A DNA stretch of 29,497 nt from CAZBWS01 sp964495705. Its GTDB lineage: Bacteria; Pseudomonadota; Gammaproteobacteria; HTCC5015. Of this stretch, positions 1 through 7,040 are shown piece by piece (the stretch's first letter is position 1; every line of letters begins with the position of its first letter). Location of the stretch: contig CAZBWS010000022.1 of assembly GCA_964495705.1 (NCBI GenBank), forward strand, positions 1 through 29,497. Reading direction: 5' to 3'. Both the position numbers and the translations under genes were made by a program. The notes under the pieces are model-generated. The model did no database searches. It saw only the letters and a list, made by a program, of their open reading frames with translations, and was not told the origin of the DNA.

Positions 1-978
1 GGCATGGCCGGCATTACTTGCGCGAGTAAACTGCTTATGGAGATCCCCGAAGTAGTGGTCTTTGAACAATACGCTAAGGCGGGTGGTCGTATGGCCTCCG
101 TACGCTTTGGCGATTATCAATGCGATATTGGTACACAGTATTTCACCGCAGGCAGTGAAGAATTTCGCGACCACCTTGAGGCCTGGGAAGAGGATTGGTT
201 AATTGACCGCTGGAATGGCTGGTTGGTAGAGCTGCAAGATGGCCAGGCCATGAGCCGTGATGATGAGGTGGTGCGCTATGTGGGGCGCCCTGATATGGGG
301 GCAATCGTGCAGCATTTGGCCCAGTTGTGCGATGTTCGCTATAACACGGGTATACAGGCTTTGATCCGTACTCAAGGTACCGGCTTGGGCAAGGCTAATC
401 AATGGCAGTTACGCGATGATAAGGGCGAGTTACACGGCCCTTATGATGTCGTTATTAGTGCTGCTCCCGCACCTGTAGCGAAACGTTTATTGGCGGCGTC
501 CCCGCGTATGGCGGTGGAAATGGGAAAGGTGAATATGCAGCCTTCTTGGATTGTTATGCTGGGCTTTGAACGGCCTTTGAATATGGGTTTTGATGCAGCG
601 AATACGGTGGGGTCGTCCATTACTTGGCTGGCGAATAATGCCAGCAAGCCTGGGCGTGAAGGGCAGGAAGTGTGGCTATTACAGGTAGGCAATGAATGGT
701 CCCAGGAGAATGCGGATAGGCTGCCAGAAGAGGTGATTGAACTGATGACGAAGGAATTTAACCAGGTGACGGGTAATACTGTGCATCAGCCGAATTTTGC
801 TCAGGCGCATTTATGGCGTCATTCATTGACGGTAAACCCACTGGCTAAGGGACATTTATTTCACGAGCGTTTGAATTTAGGTGCATGTGGTGATTGGTGT
901 CAATTCGCCCGTGTAGAAGGGGCGTTTATTAGCGGCAGTTCAATGGCGGAGCGTGTTATAGCCGAGGCGGAACAATGA
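1..978 (+). CDS. Renalase-like NAD(P)/FAD-dependent oxidoreductase, 5' end cut by the window edge
   Basis: The reading frame is open from base 1, and the first visible residues (G-M-A-G-I-T-C-A) are the second half of a GxGxxG dinucleotide-binding loop, so the true start lies outside the window and the ATG at 4 is not the start. Next come an acidic strand end followed by a GGRM block (VVVFEQ, then GGRMASVR) and DIGTQYFT, the FAD-binding signature of the renalase/amine-oxidase fold. The C-terminal GACGDWC and the following A-F-I-S-G segment fit the last FAD-contacting loop. Known bacterial renalases oxidise wrongly reduced dihydropyridine forms of NAD(P)H; whether this protein does so is inference. 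It overlaps the next gene by 4 bases (ATGA), so the two are probably translated together. One copy of the ATGCGGATAR repeat lies inside at 710-719. Confidence 0.8.
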   Translation, partial: GMAGITCASKLLMEIPEVVVFEQYAKAGGRMASVRFGDYQCDIGTQYFTAGSEEFRDHLEAWEEDWLIDRWNGWLVELQDGQAMSRDDEVVRYVGRPDMGAIVQHLAQLCDVRYNTGIQALIRTQGTGLGKANQWQLRDDKGELHGPYDVVISAAPAPVAKRLLAASPRMAVEMGKVNMQPSWIVMLGFERPLNMGFDAANTVGSSITWLANNASKPGREGQEVWLLQVGNEWSQENADRLPEEVIELMTKEFNQVTGNTVHQPNFAQAHLWRHSLTVNPLAKGHLFHERLNLGACGDWCQFARVEGAFISGSSMAERVIAEAEQ

Positions 979-1367
979 GCGATGCCCTCGACTCACTGCG
1001 TTTAGATAAGTGGCTGTGGGCGGCCCGCTTTTATAAAACCCGCTCACTGGCAACGGCGGCAATCAGTGGTGGCCATGTGCACCTGAACGCGGAGCGAGTC
1101 AAGCCTGCAAAGGCGGTGAAGGTCGGTGATGTGGTTCGAGTGCGCAAGGGCAGCTGGGAGGTTACTATTAGCGTGGACGCTATTAGTGCCAAGCGCGGCT
1201 CAGCGACTATTGCCCAGACGCTGTACACGGAGTCAGAGGCCAGTATTGCTAGCCGGGAACAGAGCCGTGCACGTATTCGAGCAGAAAGCGCGGGCGCCGT
1301 GATGGATCACAAGCCGAATAAGCAAGAGCGCCGCGCACTGGTTAAAGTCAAACAATCCCAGCGGTAG
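975..1367 (+). CDS. hslR: Ribosome-associated heat shock protein 15 (Hsp15), S4 RNA-binding domain
   Basis: This 130-residue protein matches Hsp15 in length and layout. An S4 RNA-binding domain covers about residues 8-65 (LRLDKWLWAARFYKTR, then GGHVHLN, then VKVGDVVRVRKG), followed by a basic tail rich in Arg and Lys. In E. coli, Hsp15 binds free 50S subunits that still carry a nascent chain bound to tRNA and helps recycle stalled subunits after heat shock. The start ATG at 975 overlaps the stop of the upstream flavoprotein gene, so translation is probably coupled. No clear terminator follows: 1366-1387 can form only a weak, bulged hairpin without a T-run. Confidence 0.93.
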   Translation: MSDALDSLRLDKWLWAARFYKTRSLATAAISGGHVHLNAERVKPAKAVKVGDVVRVRKGSWEVTISVDAISAKRGSATIAQTLYTESEASIASREQSRARIRAESAGAVMDHKPNKQERRALVKVKQSQR

Positions 1368-1411
1368 CGCCCTATTTGGGTGCGCACTATTATCGAGCTT
1401 TCGTTTTTTAA

Positions 1412-1428
1412 TGCACGAAAATGGTGCG
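1412..1428 (+). promoter_or_regulatory. NtrC-type enhancer site upstream of amt
   Basis: The 17-mer TGCACGAAAATGGTGCG follows the known NtrC (GlnG) consensus, TGCAC then five bases then TGGTGCA, with only the last base different. It lies 159 bases before the amt start, a normal enhancer distance, and upstream of an ammonium transporter and PII pair, the classic NtrC targets. A second dyad, GTGCAT-N5-ATGCAC, lies at 1517-1533. I could not find a convincing sigma-54 -24/-12 element (GG-N10-GC with good flanks) between this site and the start, so the promoter itself is unassigned. Confidence 0.5.
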
Positions 1429-1586
1429 CCTGTCGTGTTTGTTTGCTTTTAACCTGAGTTGAAGTGTTTATTTTGCCATCTTGATGGTGCTGGTTTGTTT
1501 TCTTTGCGAGTTACTGGTGCATACTTCATGCACATAGGGTTGTGCCATTTTATTGGGCAACTGGAAACTCAAACAGGAGAAACTCA

Positions 1587-2768
1587 GTGGAAAATATCGT
1601 ACAAGGCACTAACGTGCTATTCATACTTTTGGGTGCCATTATGGTATTCGCCATGCACGCAGGCTTTGCTTTCTTGGAAGTGGGTACGGTGCGCCACAAA
1701 AACCAAGTTAATGCCTTAGCTAAAATCTTAACGGAGTTCTGCGTATCGACTATCGCTTATTACTTCATAGGTTACTGTGTGGCCTATGGCACGAACTTCG
1801 CGTTAGATGCCAACACCTTGTCAGAAGGCCAGGGCTACGGCCTAGTGAAGTTCTTCTTCCTGTTGACCTTTGCGGCGGCTATTCCTGCGATTATCTCGGG
1901 CGGTATTGCGGAACGCGCTCGCTTCTACCCTAACTTGATTGCAACAGCGGTGATTGTTGCGGTGGTTTACCCTTTCTTTGAAGGTGTGATCTGGAACGGT
2001 AACTACGGTTTACAGGGCTGGTTGGAATCGACCTTTGGCGCTCAGTTCCATGACTTTGCGGGTTCGGTTGTTGTTCACGGTGTAGGCGGCTGGTTAGCCT
2101 TAGGTGCTGTGGTTATGTTGGGCGCACGCATGGATCGTTACGGCCCACGCGGTACAGCTCACCCTCCATCAAACATTCCTTTTCTTGCCCTAGGTGCTTG
2201 GATTCTTTCTGTAGGATGGTTTGGCTTTAACGTAATGTCTGCTCAGACGATTGATGGCATTAGCGGTTTAGTTGCCTTGAATTCATTGATGGCAATGGTG
2301 GGTGGTACATTGGTTGCAGTATTAATCGGCAAGAATGACCCCGGCTTTATGCACAACGGCCCATTAGCGGGTTTGGTCGCTGTTTGTGCGGGTTCTGATG
2401 TGATGAGCCCATTGGGTTCCTTGGTTGTTGGCGGCGTTGCCGGTGCTATCTTTGTGATTATGTTTGACATAGTTCAAAACAAATTTAAGGTTGATGATGT
2501 ATTGGGTGTTTGGCCGCTGCACGGTATTTGTGGTGCTTGGGGTGGTATTGCCTGTGGCATCTTCGGTCTAGAATCTATGGGGGGGCTAGGTGGTGTTTCC
2601 TTTATGACTCAATTAGTAGGTACTTTGATCGGTGTAGCATATGCTGCCATCGCAGGCTTTGTTGTCTATGGCTTGCTTGCTAAGACCATTGGTATTCGCC
2701 TTACTGAAGAAGAAGAGTACAACGGTGCTGATCTGAGTATTCACAAGATCAGCTCTACGCAAGAGTAA
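1587..2768 (+). CDS. amt: Ammonium transporter (Amt/MEP/Rh family)
   Basis: This inner-membrane channel conducts ammonium/ammonia. The frame stays open back to an ATG at 1542, but the likely start is GTG at 1587: an AGGAGA ribosome-binding site (1575-1580) sits 6 bases before it, giving 393 residues beginning M-E-N-I-V-Q-G. The two pore histidines of the family are in place, H164 (SVVVHGVGG) and H312 (WPLHGICG), with AERARFYP around residue 110. About eleven hydrophobic segments can be counted. Unlike E. coli AmtB there is no cleavable signal peptide, and the gene precedes glnK, the reverse of the usual glnK-amtB order. The C-terminal tail (RLTEEEEYNGADLSIH) is the region that contacts PII in this family. 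Regulation by NtrC is suggested by the site at 1412-1428. Confidence 0.95.
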   Translation: MENIVQGTNVLFILLGAIMVFAMHAGFAFLEVGTVRHKNQVNALAKILTEFCVSTIAYYFIGYCVAYGTNFALDANTLSEGQGYGLVKFFFLLTFAAAIPAIISGGIAERARFYPNLIATAVIVAVVYPFFEGVIWNGNYGLQGWLESTFGAQFHDFAGSVVVHGVGGWLALGAVVMLGARMDRYGPRGTAHPPSNIPFLALGAWILSVGWFGFNVMSAQTIDGISGLVALNSLMAMVGGTLVAVLIGKNDPGFMHNGPLAGLVAVCAGSDVMSPLGSLVVGGVAGAIFVIMFDIVQNKFKVDDVLGVWPLHGICGAWGGIACGIFGLESMGGLGGVSFMTQLVGTLIGVAYAAIAGFVVYGLLAKTIGIRLTEEEEYNGADLSIHKISSTQE

Positions 2769-2776
2769 TGAATAGC

Positions 2777-2806
2777 AGTGCCGCTTTAGCTATATTGAGC
2801 GGCACT
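2777..2806. other. Hairpin between amt and glnK
   Basis: A perfect 9-base inverted repeat, AGTGCCGCT (2777-2785) and AGCGGCACT (2798-2806), begins 8 bases after the amt stop. Only a short ATTT follows, so it is a poor intrinsic terminator. It may cut down read-through or protect the 3' end of the amt message, which would let amt and glnK be expressed at different levels. A short dyad TACCC-TAG-GGGTA lies further on at 2831-2843. Confidence 0.55.
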
Positions 2807-2871
2807 ATTTGAATCCTTGATAATAAGCGTTACCCTAGGGGTATCGCAAAGCTGAATCCTAGGAAATAAAC

Positions 2872-3210
2872 ATGAAAAAAATAGAAGCAATTATTAAACC
2901 TTTTAAGTTGGACGATGTACGTGATGCCTTGGCAGAGGTTGGCGTTACGGGTTTGACGATCACTGAGGTAAAAGGCTTTGGTCGTCAAAAGGGGCATACT
3001 GAAACTTATCGCGGCGCAGAGTATGTGGTCGACTTTCTACCGAAAATGAAGCTGGAAATCATCGTTGATGCTAAAGATGCTGACACTGCGGTTGACGCCA
3101 TTGTGGCTGCGGCAAAAACAGGCCAGATTGGCGACGGTAAAATATTTGTCTCTGATGTGGAGCGCGTTGTGCGCATCCGTACAGGGGAAGAGGATGAAGC
3201 AGCCATCTAG
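2872..3210 (+). CDS. glnK: Nitrogen regulatory protein PII (GlnK/GlnB family)
   Basis: At 112 residues this is a full-length PII protein, the trimeric cytosolic sensor of 2-oxoglutarate and adenylate nucleotides that reports nitrogen status. The T-loop has the uridylylation tyrosine at residue 51 (TYRGAEYVVDF), and the B- and C-loop signatures are present (KTGQIGDGKIFV and ERVVRIRTGE). The start ATG has an AGGA site 7 bases upstream (2861-2864). Linkage to amt suggests the GlnK role of blocking the channel when nitrogen is ample, but sequence alone does not separate GlnK from GlnB. A strong terminator follows the stop. Confidence 0.93.
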   Translation: MKKIEAIIKPFKLDDVRDALAEVGVTGLTITEVKGFGRQKGHTETYRGAEYVVDFLPKMKLEIIVDAKDADTAVDAIVAAAKTGQIGDGKIFVSDVERVVRIRTGEEDEAAI

Positions 3211-3226
3211 TTTGATTCGCTGCTTG

Positions 3227-3263
3227 AATAAAAAAGGCCAGCTTGTAGCTGGCTTTTTTTATT
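3227..3263. terminator. Intrinsic terminator after glnK
   Basis: A GC core GCCAGC (3237-3242), loop TTGTA and GCTGGC (3248-3253) are extended by a G-T pair and an A-run pairing with a run of seven Ts (3254-3260), about 16 base pairs in all. The A-run on the left means it can also act on minus-strand transcripts arriving from the 3275-3481 side. Confidence 0.9.
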
Positions 3264-3274
3264 GCGTCTTAGCT

Positions 3275-3442
3275 TTAAAGTGTTTGAGCTGAGAATGTGT
3301 CGCAGGAGCTTAGTGTGCCGTATTTCAAGCCTGTCTTGAACCAGCGAACACGTTGCTGAGCAGAGCCATGGGTAAATGATTCTGGTACTACGTGACCGCG
3401 CCCTTGGCGCACAGATAGTTGATGGGCTTCAGTTTTGCTCAT
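3275..3442 (-). pseudogene. ypfJ: Remnant of a YpfJ-family neutral zinc metallopeptidase (C-terminal end only)
   Basis: Read on the minus strand, the last 45 or so codons give QGRGHVVPESFTHGSAQQRV, RWFKTGL and CDTF, which is the conserved C-terminal end of YpfJ-type neutral zinc metallopeptidases (usually close to 290 residues). The catalytic HExxH part is absent. Upstream the frame runs only to a TGA near 3495, and nothing resembling the protease body lies between here and pcnB. An ATG at 3442 or a TTG at 3481 could open this frame, but no good ribosome-binding site is seen. The simplest reading is a decayed gene that lost its 5' part by deletion. The family match is from memory of the conserved C-terminal block. 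Confidence 0.6.
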
Positions 3443-3509
3443 GGGGCTACGCGCTTGATGAACTTTGCTAGATATTCGCAAATAGTGGTGCCCCCTTCAT
3501 TTTTTTCTA

Positions 3510-3525
3510 GCCTAATCGATTAGGC
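3510..3525. repeat. Perfect 16-bp palindrome upstream of pcnB
   Basis: GCCTAATCGATTAGGC reads the same on both strands. It lies in the 116-base gap between the protease remnant and the pcnB frame. It could be a regulator site or a relic of the rearrangement that removed the protease gene. No long T-run follows on the plus strand, but a T-rich stretch (3498-3507) precedes it, so a minus-strand role is not excluded. Confidence 0.5.
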
Positions 3526-3597
3526 ATAAAAAACTATGAAAAATAGTTAAATTTCAGCATCTGGTCGTTTTGCTGCCTTGTTGCTGCTGCAAAACTG

Positions 3598-4986
3598 GTG
3601 CGTAGCCTATTGCCGCGCTATGATGCAGGCATTAATTTTTATCTATGTAGAGACAGTCTCATTAGCAAGCCACGTATTATCCCTCGCGCCGAACACCCCA
3701 TTTCTCGCCAAAACCTTCCCGATAGTGCATTGAAAGTATTGCACCGTTTGAACGATGCAGGTTTTCAAGCGTATTTGGTGGGTGGTTGTGTGCGCGACAT
3801 GCTGTTGGGCATGCAGCCCAAGGACTTTGATGTAGCAACGGATGCTACCCCTGAGCAGGTTAAATCGCTATTTCGCAATTGCCGCTTAATCGGCAGACGC
3901 TTCCGTCTGGCCCATGTGATCTTTGGCCGTGAAATGATTGAAGTGGCTACCTTTCGTGGCCAGCACAGTGAAAATATTGTGCACTCGGACGAGGGGCGCA
4001 TCTTGCGTGATAACGTGTATGGCTCCCTAGAGGAAGATGCCTTTCGTCGTGACTTTACCATTAACGCCCTGTACTACGGCGTAGACGATCTGAATATCAT
4101 TGATTATACCGATGCGATTCACGATATACATGCCAAGCGTTTGCGCTTAATTGGCGACCCTGAGACCCGCTTTCGCGAGGACCCTGTGCGTATGCTGCGT
4201 GCGGTTCGCTTTGCCGCTAAGCTGGGTTTTAAGATTGACGAGAGTAATGAACAACAAATTTTTGCCTTAGGTGATTTGTTGGAAGATATTCCCGCTGCAC
4301 GCTTGTTTGATGAAGTGATTAAGTTGCTGCAGTCAGGGCATGGTGTGCAAAGCCTGCGTGGTTTGCAGCACTATAATTTATTGCAGTATTTAGTGCCGAT
4401 GACCCATGGCAGTATGCAGATGGAGCGAGCAGGGTACTGGCAGAGCTTTATTGAGCAAGCCCTGAATAATACGGATCAGCGTTTGCAAATAGGTAAAACG
4501 ACGAACCCCGCTTTTATGTATGCCGTGTTGCTATGGGCGCCTGTGCGCGAGTACTTGTTAGAGACGGGAGCGAGTGGTTTAGAGCAGGGAGCACCAAAGA
4601 CTAGACAAATTCAAGACGCTGCCGCCGAGGTGTTTAATCGCCAAGTGCATTACACCGCCATTCCGCGGCGCTTTACGACTCAGATTGGCGAAATCTGGGC
4701 GATGCAGCCACGCCTAGAGCAATATGAAGGTGAGCGCGTCTATAAGCTGCTAGCGCATCCACGCTTTAGGGCGGCCTATGACTTCTTGCTGTTACGCGAG
4801 TCAGTGGGTGAGGCGACGAATGCGCGTGGTCAGTTCTGGACGGATATACAGGAGCATGATGAGCGTGCCCAAGAGGTTATGGAGGAGGCTCGTATGAGTC
4901 GCTCCCATGATCGCGATCGTGGCCGTGGTCCAAGCCAGAATCGTCGCCGTCGCCCGCGTCGTTCCTCACAGCGTAACCGCAGCTAA
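3598..4986 (+). CDS. pcnB: Poly(A) polymerase I (polynucleotide adenylyltransferase)
   Basis: The enzyme adds poly(A) tails to RNA 3' ends and so speeds decay of many transcripts. The class II nucleotidyltransferase head is clear: GGCVRDMLLG, the metal-binding DFD (DFDVATDATPEQV) and RRFRLAHVIFG, then RRDFTINALYY and EDPVRMLRAVRFAAKLGF. The tail after about residue 425 is rich in Arg and Ser, as in E. coli PcnB, and probably binds RNA. The start is uncertain. GTG 3598 is the longest in-frame option but has no Shine-Dalgarno sequence. The in-frame ATT at 3661, 9 codons before the conserved AEHPISRQ block, is attractive because E. coli pcnB starts at AUU. It leads into folK with 5 bases between the genes, a common arrangement in gammaproteobacteria. 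Confidence 0.94.
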   Translation: MRSLLPRYDAGINFYLCRDSLISKPRIIPRAEHPISRQNLPDSALKVLHRLNDAGFQAYLVGGCVRDMLLGMQPKDFDVATDATPEQVKSLFRNCRLIGRRFRLAHVIFGREMIEVATFRGQHSENIVHSDEGRILRDNVYGSLEEDAFRRDFTINALYYGVDDLNIIDYTDAIHDIHAKRLRLIGDPETRFREDPVRMLRAVRFAAKLGFKIDESNEQQIFALGDLLEDIPAARLFDEVIKLLQSGHGVQSLRGLQHYNLLQYLVPMTHGSMQMERAGYWQSFIEQALNNTDQRLQIGKTTNPAFMYAVLLWAPVREYLLETGASGLEQGAPKTRQIQDAAAEVFNRQVHYTAIPRRFTTQIGEIWAMQPRLEQYEGERVYKLLAHPRFRAAYDFLLLRESVGEATNARGQFWTDIQEHDERAQEVMEEARMSRSHDRDRGRGPSQNRRRRPRRSSQRNRS

Positions 4987-4991
4987 GGCTG

Positions 4992-5522
4992 ATGGCGGTA
5001 CTGGTGTATATTGGCTTGGGCAGTAATCGCGCCCATGGGAAGTATTCCCCTGTTCAGCTTCTACAGGCCAGCCTATCCGCATTGCGTCAGCACGATCAGC
5101 TTAAGCTACTCAGCACATCAAGCCTTTATGGCTCTAGCCCTGTTGGCCCACAAGATCAACCCGATTATGTAAATGCGGTGGCTTGTGTGGAAACGCGCTT
5201 GGCAGCGGAGCATGTGCTGGACGCCCTGCAGGCCATAGAAGCAGAATTGGGCAGGGACCGCAGTCAAGAGCGTCGCTGGGGTGAGCGCAGTGTGGATTTA
5301 GATATTCTGCTGTATGCAAATCAGGTGATTGAAACGCCGCGTTTGACGGTTCCCCATTGTCAGTTAACGCGGCGTGCTTTTGTATTGTATCCTTTGGCTG
5401 AGATTGCTGCCGATTTGCAGTTGCCGGTGCATGGGGCTTTGAGCAAGGTCATTGCTGACTTTGCAGCAAGTGACCTGGCGTCAGGGCAAGCGCTGTATAA
5501 ACTAGACCTGTTTGCGGGGTAA
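4992..5522 (+). CDS. folK: 2-amino-4-hydroxy-6-hydroxymethyldihydropteridine pyrophosphokinase (HPPK)
   Basis: This enzyme transfers pyrophosphate from ATP to 6-hydroxymethyl-dihydropterin, the step before dihydropteroate synthase in folate synthesis. Diagnostic blocks are GLGSN at the N-terminus, SSLYGSSPVGPQDQPDYVNA (pterin and loop region) and the HPPK signature RRWGERSVDLDILLY with the two metal-binding Asp residues. The length of 176 is slightly above E. coli FolK (159). An AAGG site overlapping the pcnB stop serves the ATG at 4992, and the next gene starts 2 bases after the stop, so pcnB, folK and the kinase are probably one transcript. A copy of the ATGCGGATAR repeat lies at 5073-5082 on the minus strand. 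Confidence 0.95.
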   Translation: MAVLVYIGLGSNRAHGKYSPVQLLQASLSALRQHDQLKLLSTSSLYGSSPVGPQDQPDYVNAVACVETRLAAEHVLDALQAIEAELGRDRSQERRWGERSVDLDILLYANQVIETPRLTVPHCQLTRRAFVLYPLAEIAADLQLPVHGALSKVIADFAASDLASGQALYKLDLFAG

Positions 5523-5524
5523 GA

Positions 5525-6172
5525 ATGAATAATAAGCTTAAATATATTGTTGTTGAAGGCCCTATTGGCGTTGGTAAAACCAGCTTGGCGAAGCGCCTTG
5601 CTCAGTCTTTTGGCTCCGATCTATTATTAGAGGCCGCTGAAGATAATCCATTCTTAGAAAAATTTTATAAAAACCCCAAGCAGGGTGCACTGCCTGCACA
5701 GTTGTTTTTTCTAATGCAGCGTGCCCAGCAAATATCAGAGCTGCGCCAGTCCGATTTGTTCGAGCCTGTACGCGTAGCCGATTTCTTAATTGATAAAGAT
5801 CGCTTATTTGCGGAAATGATTCTGGACTCAGATGAGTTAAGCCTATACCAGCAAATGTATGATCATTTAACACTGGATGCCCCGACCCCAGATTTGGTGG
5901 TCTATCTACAAGCGCCAGTTGATGTATTACAAGGACGTATTTCCAAGCGTGGCATACGTATGGAGCAGCGTATTGGCGATGATTATTTACAGCGTTTGAG
6001 CGAATCCTATAGTGGCTTCTTCCATGCTTATGACGATGCGCCACTATTAGTGGTGAATGCCGCCGAGATGGATTTCGTAGGCAACGAAAGTGATTATCAG
6101 CAATTGCTAGCGCGTATTCAAACTGCAGGTAAAGGCCGCCAGTACTACAACCCCATATCCATAGTGGCTTGA
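5525..6172 (+). CDS. Deoxynucleoside kinase (dNK/dGK-dAK family)
   Basis: The 215-residue protein begins with a P-loop (GPIGVGKTSLAKRL, residues 12-25). It carries the family's DR pair (LIDKDRLFAEM) and an Arg-rich lid (GRISKRGIRMEQRI), as in the dNK family that phosphorylates deoxyadenosine, deoxyguanosine or other deoxynucleosides for salvage. The exact substrate cannot be read from the sequence. It sits between folK and panB, a position I recall for this family in many gammaproteobacteria, where the gene is often left as hypothetical or called deoxyadenosine kinase. It starts 2 bases after the folK stop; a possible promoter for panB overlaps its 3' end. Confidence 0.85.
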   Translation: MNNKLKYIVVEGPIGVGKTSLAKRLAQSFGSDLLLEAAEDNPFLEKFYKNPKQGALPAQLFFLMQRAQQISELRQSDLFEPVRVADFLIDKDRLFAEMILDSDELSLYQQMYDHLTLDAPTPDLVVYLQAPVDVLQGRISKRGIRMEQRIGDDYLQRLSESYSGFFHAYDDAPLLVVNAAEMDFVGNESDYQQLLARIQTAGKGRQYYNPISIVA

Positions 6173-6198
6173 TATTTGGCAGTACGCCCTTATATAAA
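6169..6198 (+). promoter_or_regulatory. Possible sigma-70 promoter for panB
   Basis: TTGATA (6169-6174) is followed after 18 bases by TATAAA (6193-6198), or after 16 by TATATA. The predicted start point would be about 20 bases before the panB ATG at 6226. It is flanked by the short dyad AGTAC/GTACT (6181-6203). The call rests on hexamer matches only. Confidence 0.4.
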
Positions 6199-6225
6199 GT
6201 ACTAGAAAACAGATAGAGATATCCC

Positions 6226-7038
6226 ATGAGTGTTCATAATCCCCTCACCAAAATCACCGTCAATAGCTTGGCTAAAATGAAGGCCGAAGGTGAAAAAATA
6301 GCCTGTATTACTGCCTATGACGCAAGCTTTGCTGAATGCGTAAATGAGGCGGGTGCGGATGTGGTTTTGGTAGGAGATTCTCTCGGTATGGTGGTACAGG
6401 GTTTGGATAGCACTGTGCCCGTCACTATAGATGAAATGATCTACCATACTCGCGCCGTTGCCCAGGGTAACTCTAGGGCCTTGCTGATGGGTGATATGCC
6501 CTTTATGAGCTACTGCACAGAAGAACAGGCATTGAGCAACGCTGCTCGGTTGATGCAGGAAGGTGGCGCTCATATGGTCAAGCTGGAAACAACTCAGGGG
6601 CAGATCGGTATTATTCGCCGCCTTGTGGATGCGGGTGTGCCTGTCTGTGCGCATCTGGGTCTACGCCCTCAGTCTGTGCATAAGCTGGGTGGCTATCGAG
6701 TGCAAGGTCGTGACGAAGCATCTGCTAACGCCATGCTGGAAGAGGCGTTGGGCTTGCAAGAAGCGGGAGCAGACTGCTTGTTATTAGAGTGTGTGCCCGC
6801 CGCCTTGGCTAAACGTATTGCTGAGCAGGTAGCTATTCCTGTTATTGGCATTGGTGCGGGTGTTGATTGCGATGGTCAGATTTTAGTGCTCTACGATATT
6901 TTGGCGATTTCTAAGGGTAAGCGCCCGAAGTTCTCTAAAGACTATATGCGTGGCGCTGAAAATATTGCTGCAGCAGTGCAGTCCTATGTGGGAGAAGTAA
7001 AGTCTAAAGCCTTTCCCGCTGATGAGCACAGTTTCTAG
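6226..7038 (+). CDS. panB: 3-methyl-2-oxobutanoate hydroxymethyltransferase (ketopantoate hydroxymethyltransferase)
   Basis: PanB uses 5,10-methylene-tetrahydrofolate to hydroxymethylate 2-oxoisovalerate, the first committed step to pantothenate. The TIM-barrel family blocks are present: ITAYDASFA, LVGDSLGM (metal-binding Asp), GDMPFMSY (second Asp), VKLE (metal-binding Glu) and PVIGIGAGVDCDGQILVLYD near the C-terminus. Its 270 residues match the usual length. It is followed 2 bases later by panC. Clustering with folK links a folate-making enzyme to a folate-consuming one. Confidence 0.97.
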   Translation: MSVHNPLTKITVNSLAKMKAEGEKIACITAYDASFAECVNEAGADVVLVGDSLGMVVQGLDSTVPVTIDEMIYHTRAVAQGNSRALLMGDMPFMSYCTEEQALSNAARLMQEGGAHMVKLETTQGQIGIIRRLVDAGVPVCAHLGLRPQSVHKLGGYRVQGRDEASANAMLEEALGLQEAGADCLLLECVPAALAKRIAEQVAIPVIGIGAGVDCDGQILVLYDILAISKGKRPKFSKDYMRGAENIAAAVQSYVGEVKSKAFPADEHSF

Positions 7039-7040
7039 AT

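Noticed and set aside
1431..1560. Sigma-54 -24/-12 promoter for amt
   Set aside because: I checked TTGC-like words (for example 1443-1446 and 1504-1507) for GG 12 bases upstream; none has the correct GG-N10-GC spacing with acceptable flanks.
1542..1586. Upstream ATG start for amt (15 extra residues)
   Set aside because: No ribosome-binding site precedes it, the added peptide contains Asn/Arg-rich sequence unlike a signal peptide, and GTG 1587 has AGGAGA at ideal spacing.
1459..1719. 86-codon plus-strand frame overlapping the start of amt
   Set aside because: It is in a different frame from amt, uses Cys- and Trp-rich shadow sequence and lacks a ribosome-binding site.
2838..2853. Sigma-54-like GG-N10-GC before glnK
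   Set aside because: Spacing fits but the flanking bases (AAGC instead of TTGC, no TGGCAC) do not.
5562..6227. Long open frame (221 codons) on the minus strand opposite the deoxynucleoside kinase gene
   Set aside because: It lies wholly antisense to a gene with clear P-loop and lid motifs. Its peptide has no recognisable motif and no ribosome-binding site.
6202..6654. 150-codon minus-strand frame opposite panB
   Set aside because: Antisense to a fully conserved panB; composition rich in His, Gln and Thr is what a reversed coding frame gives.
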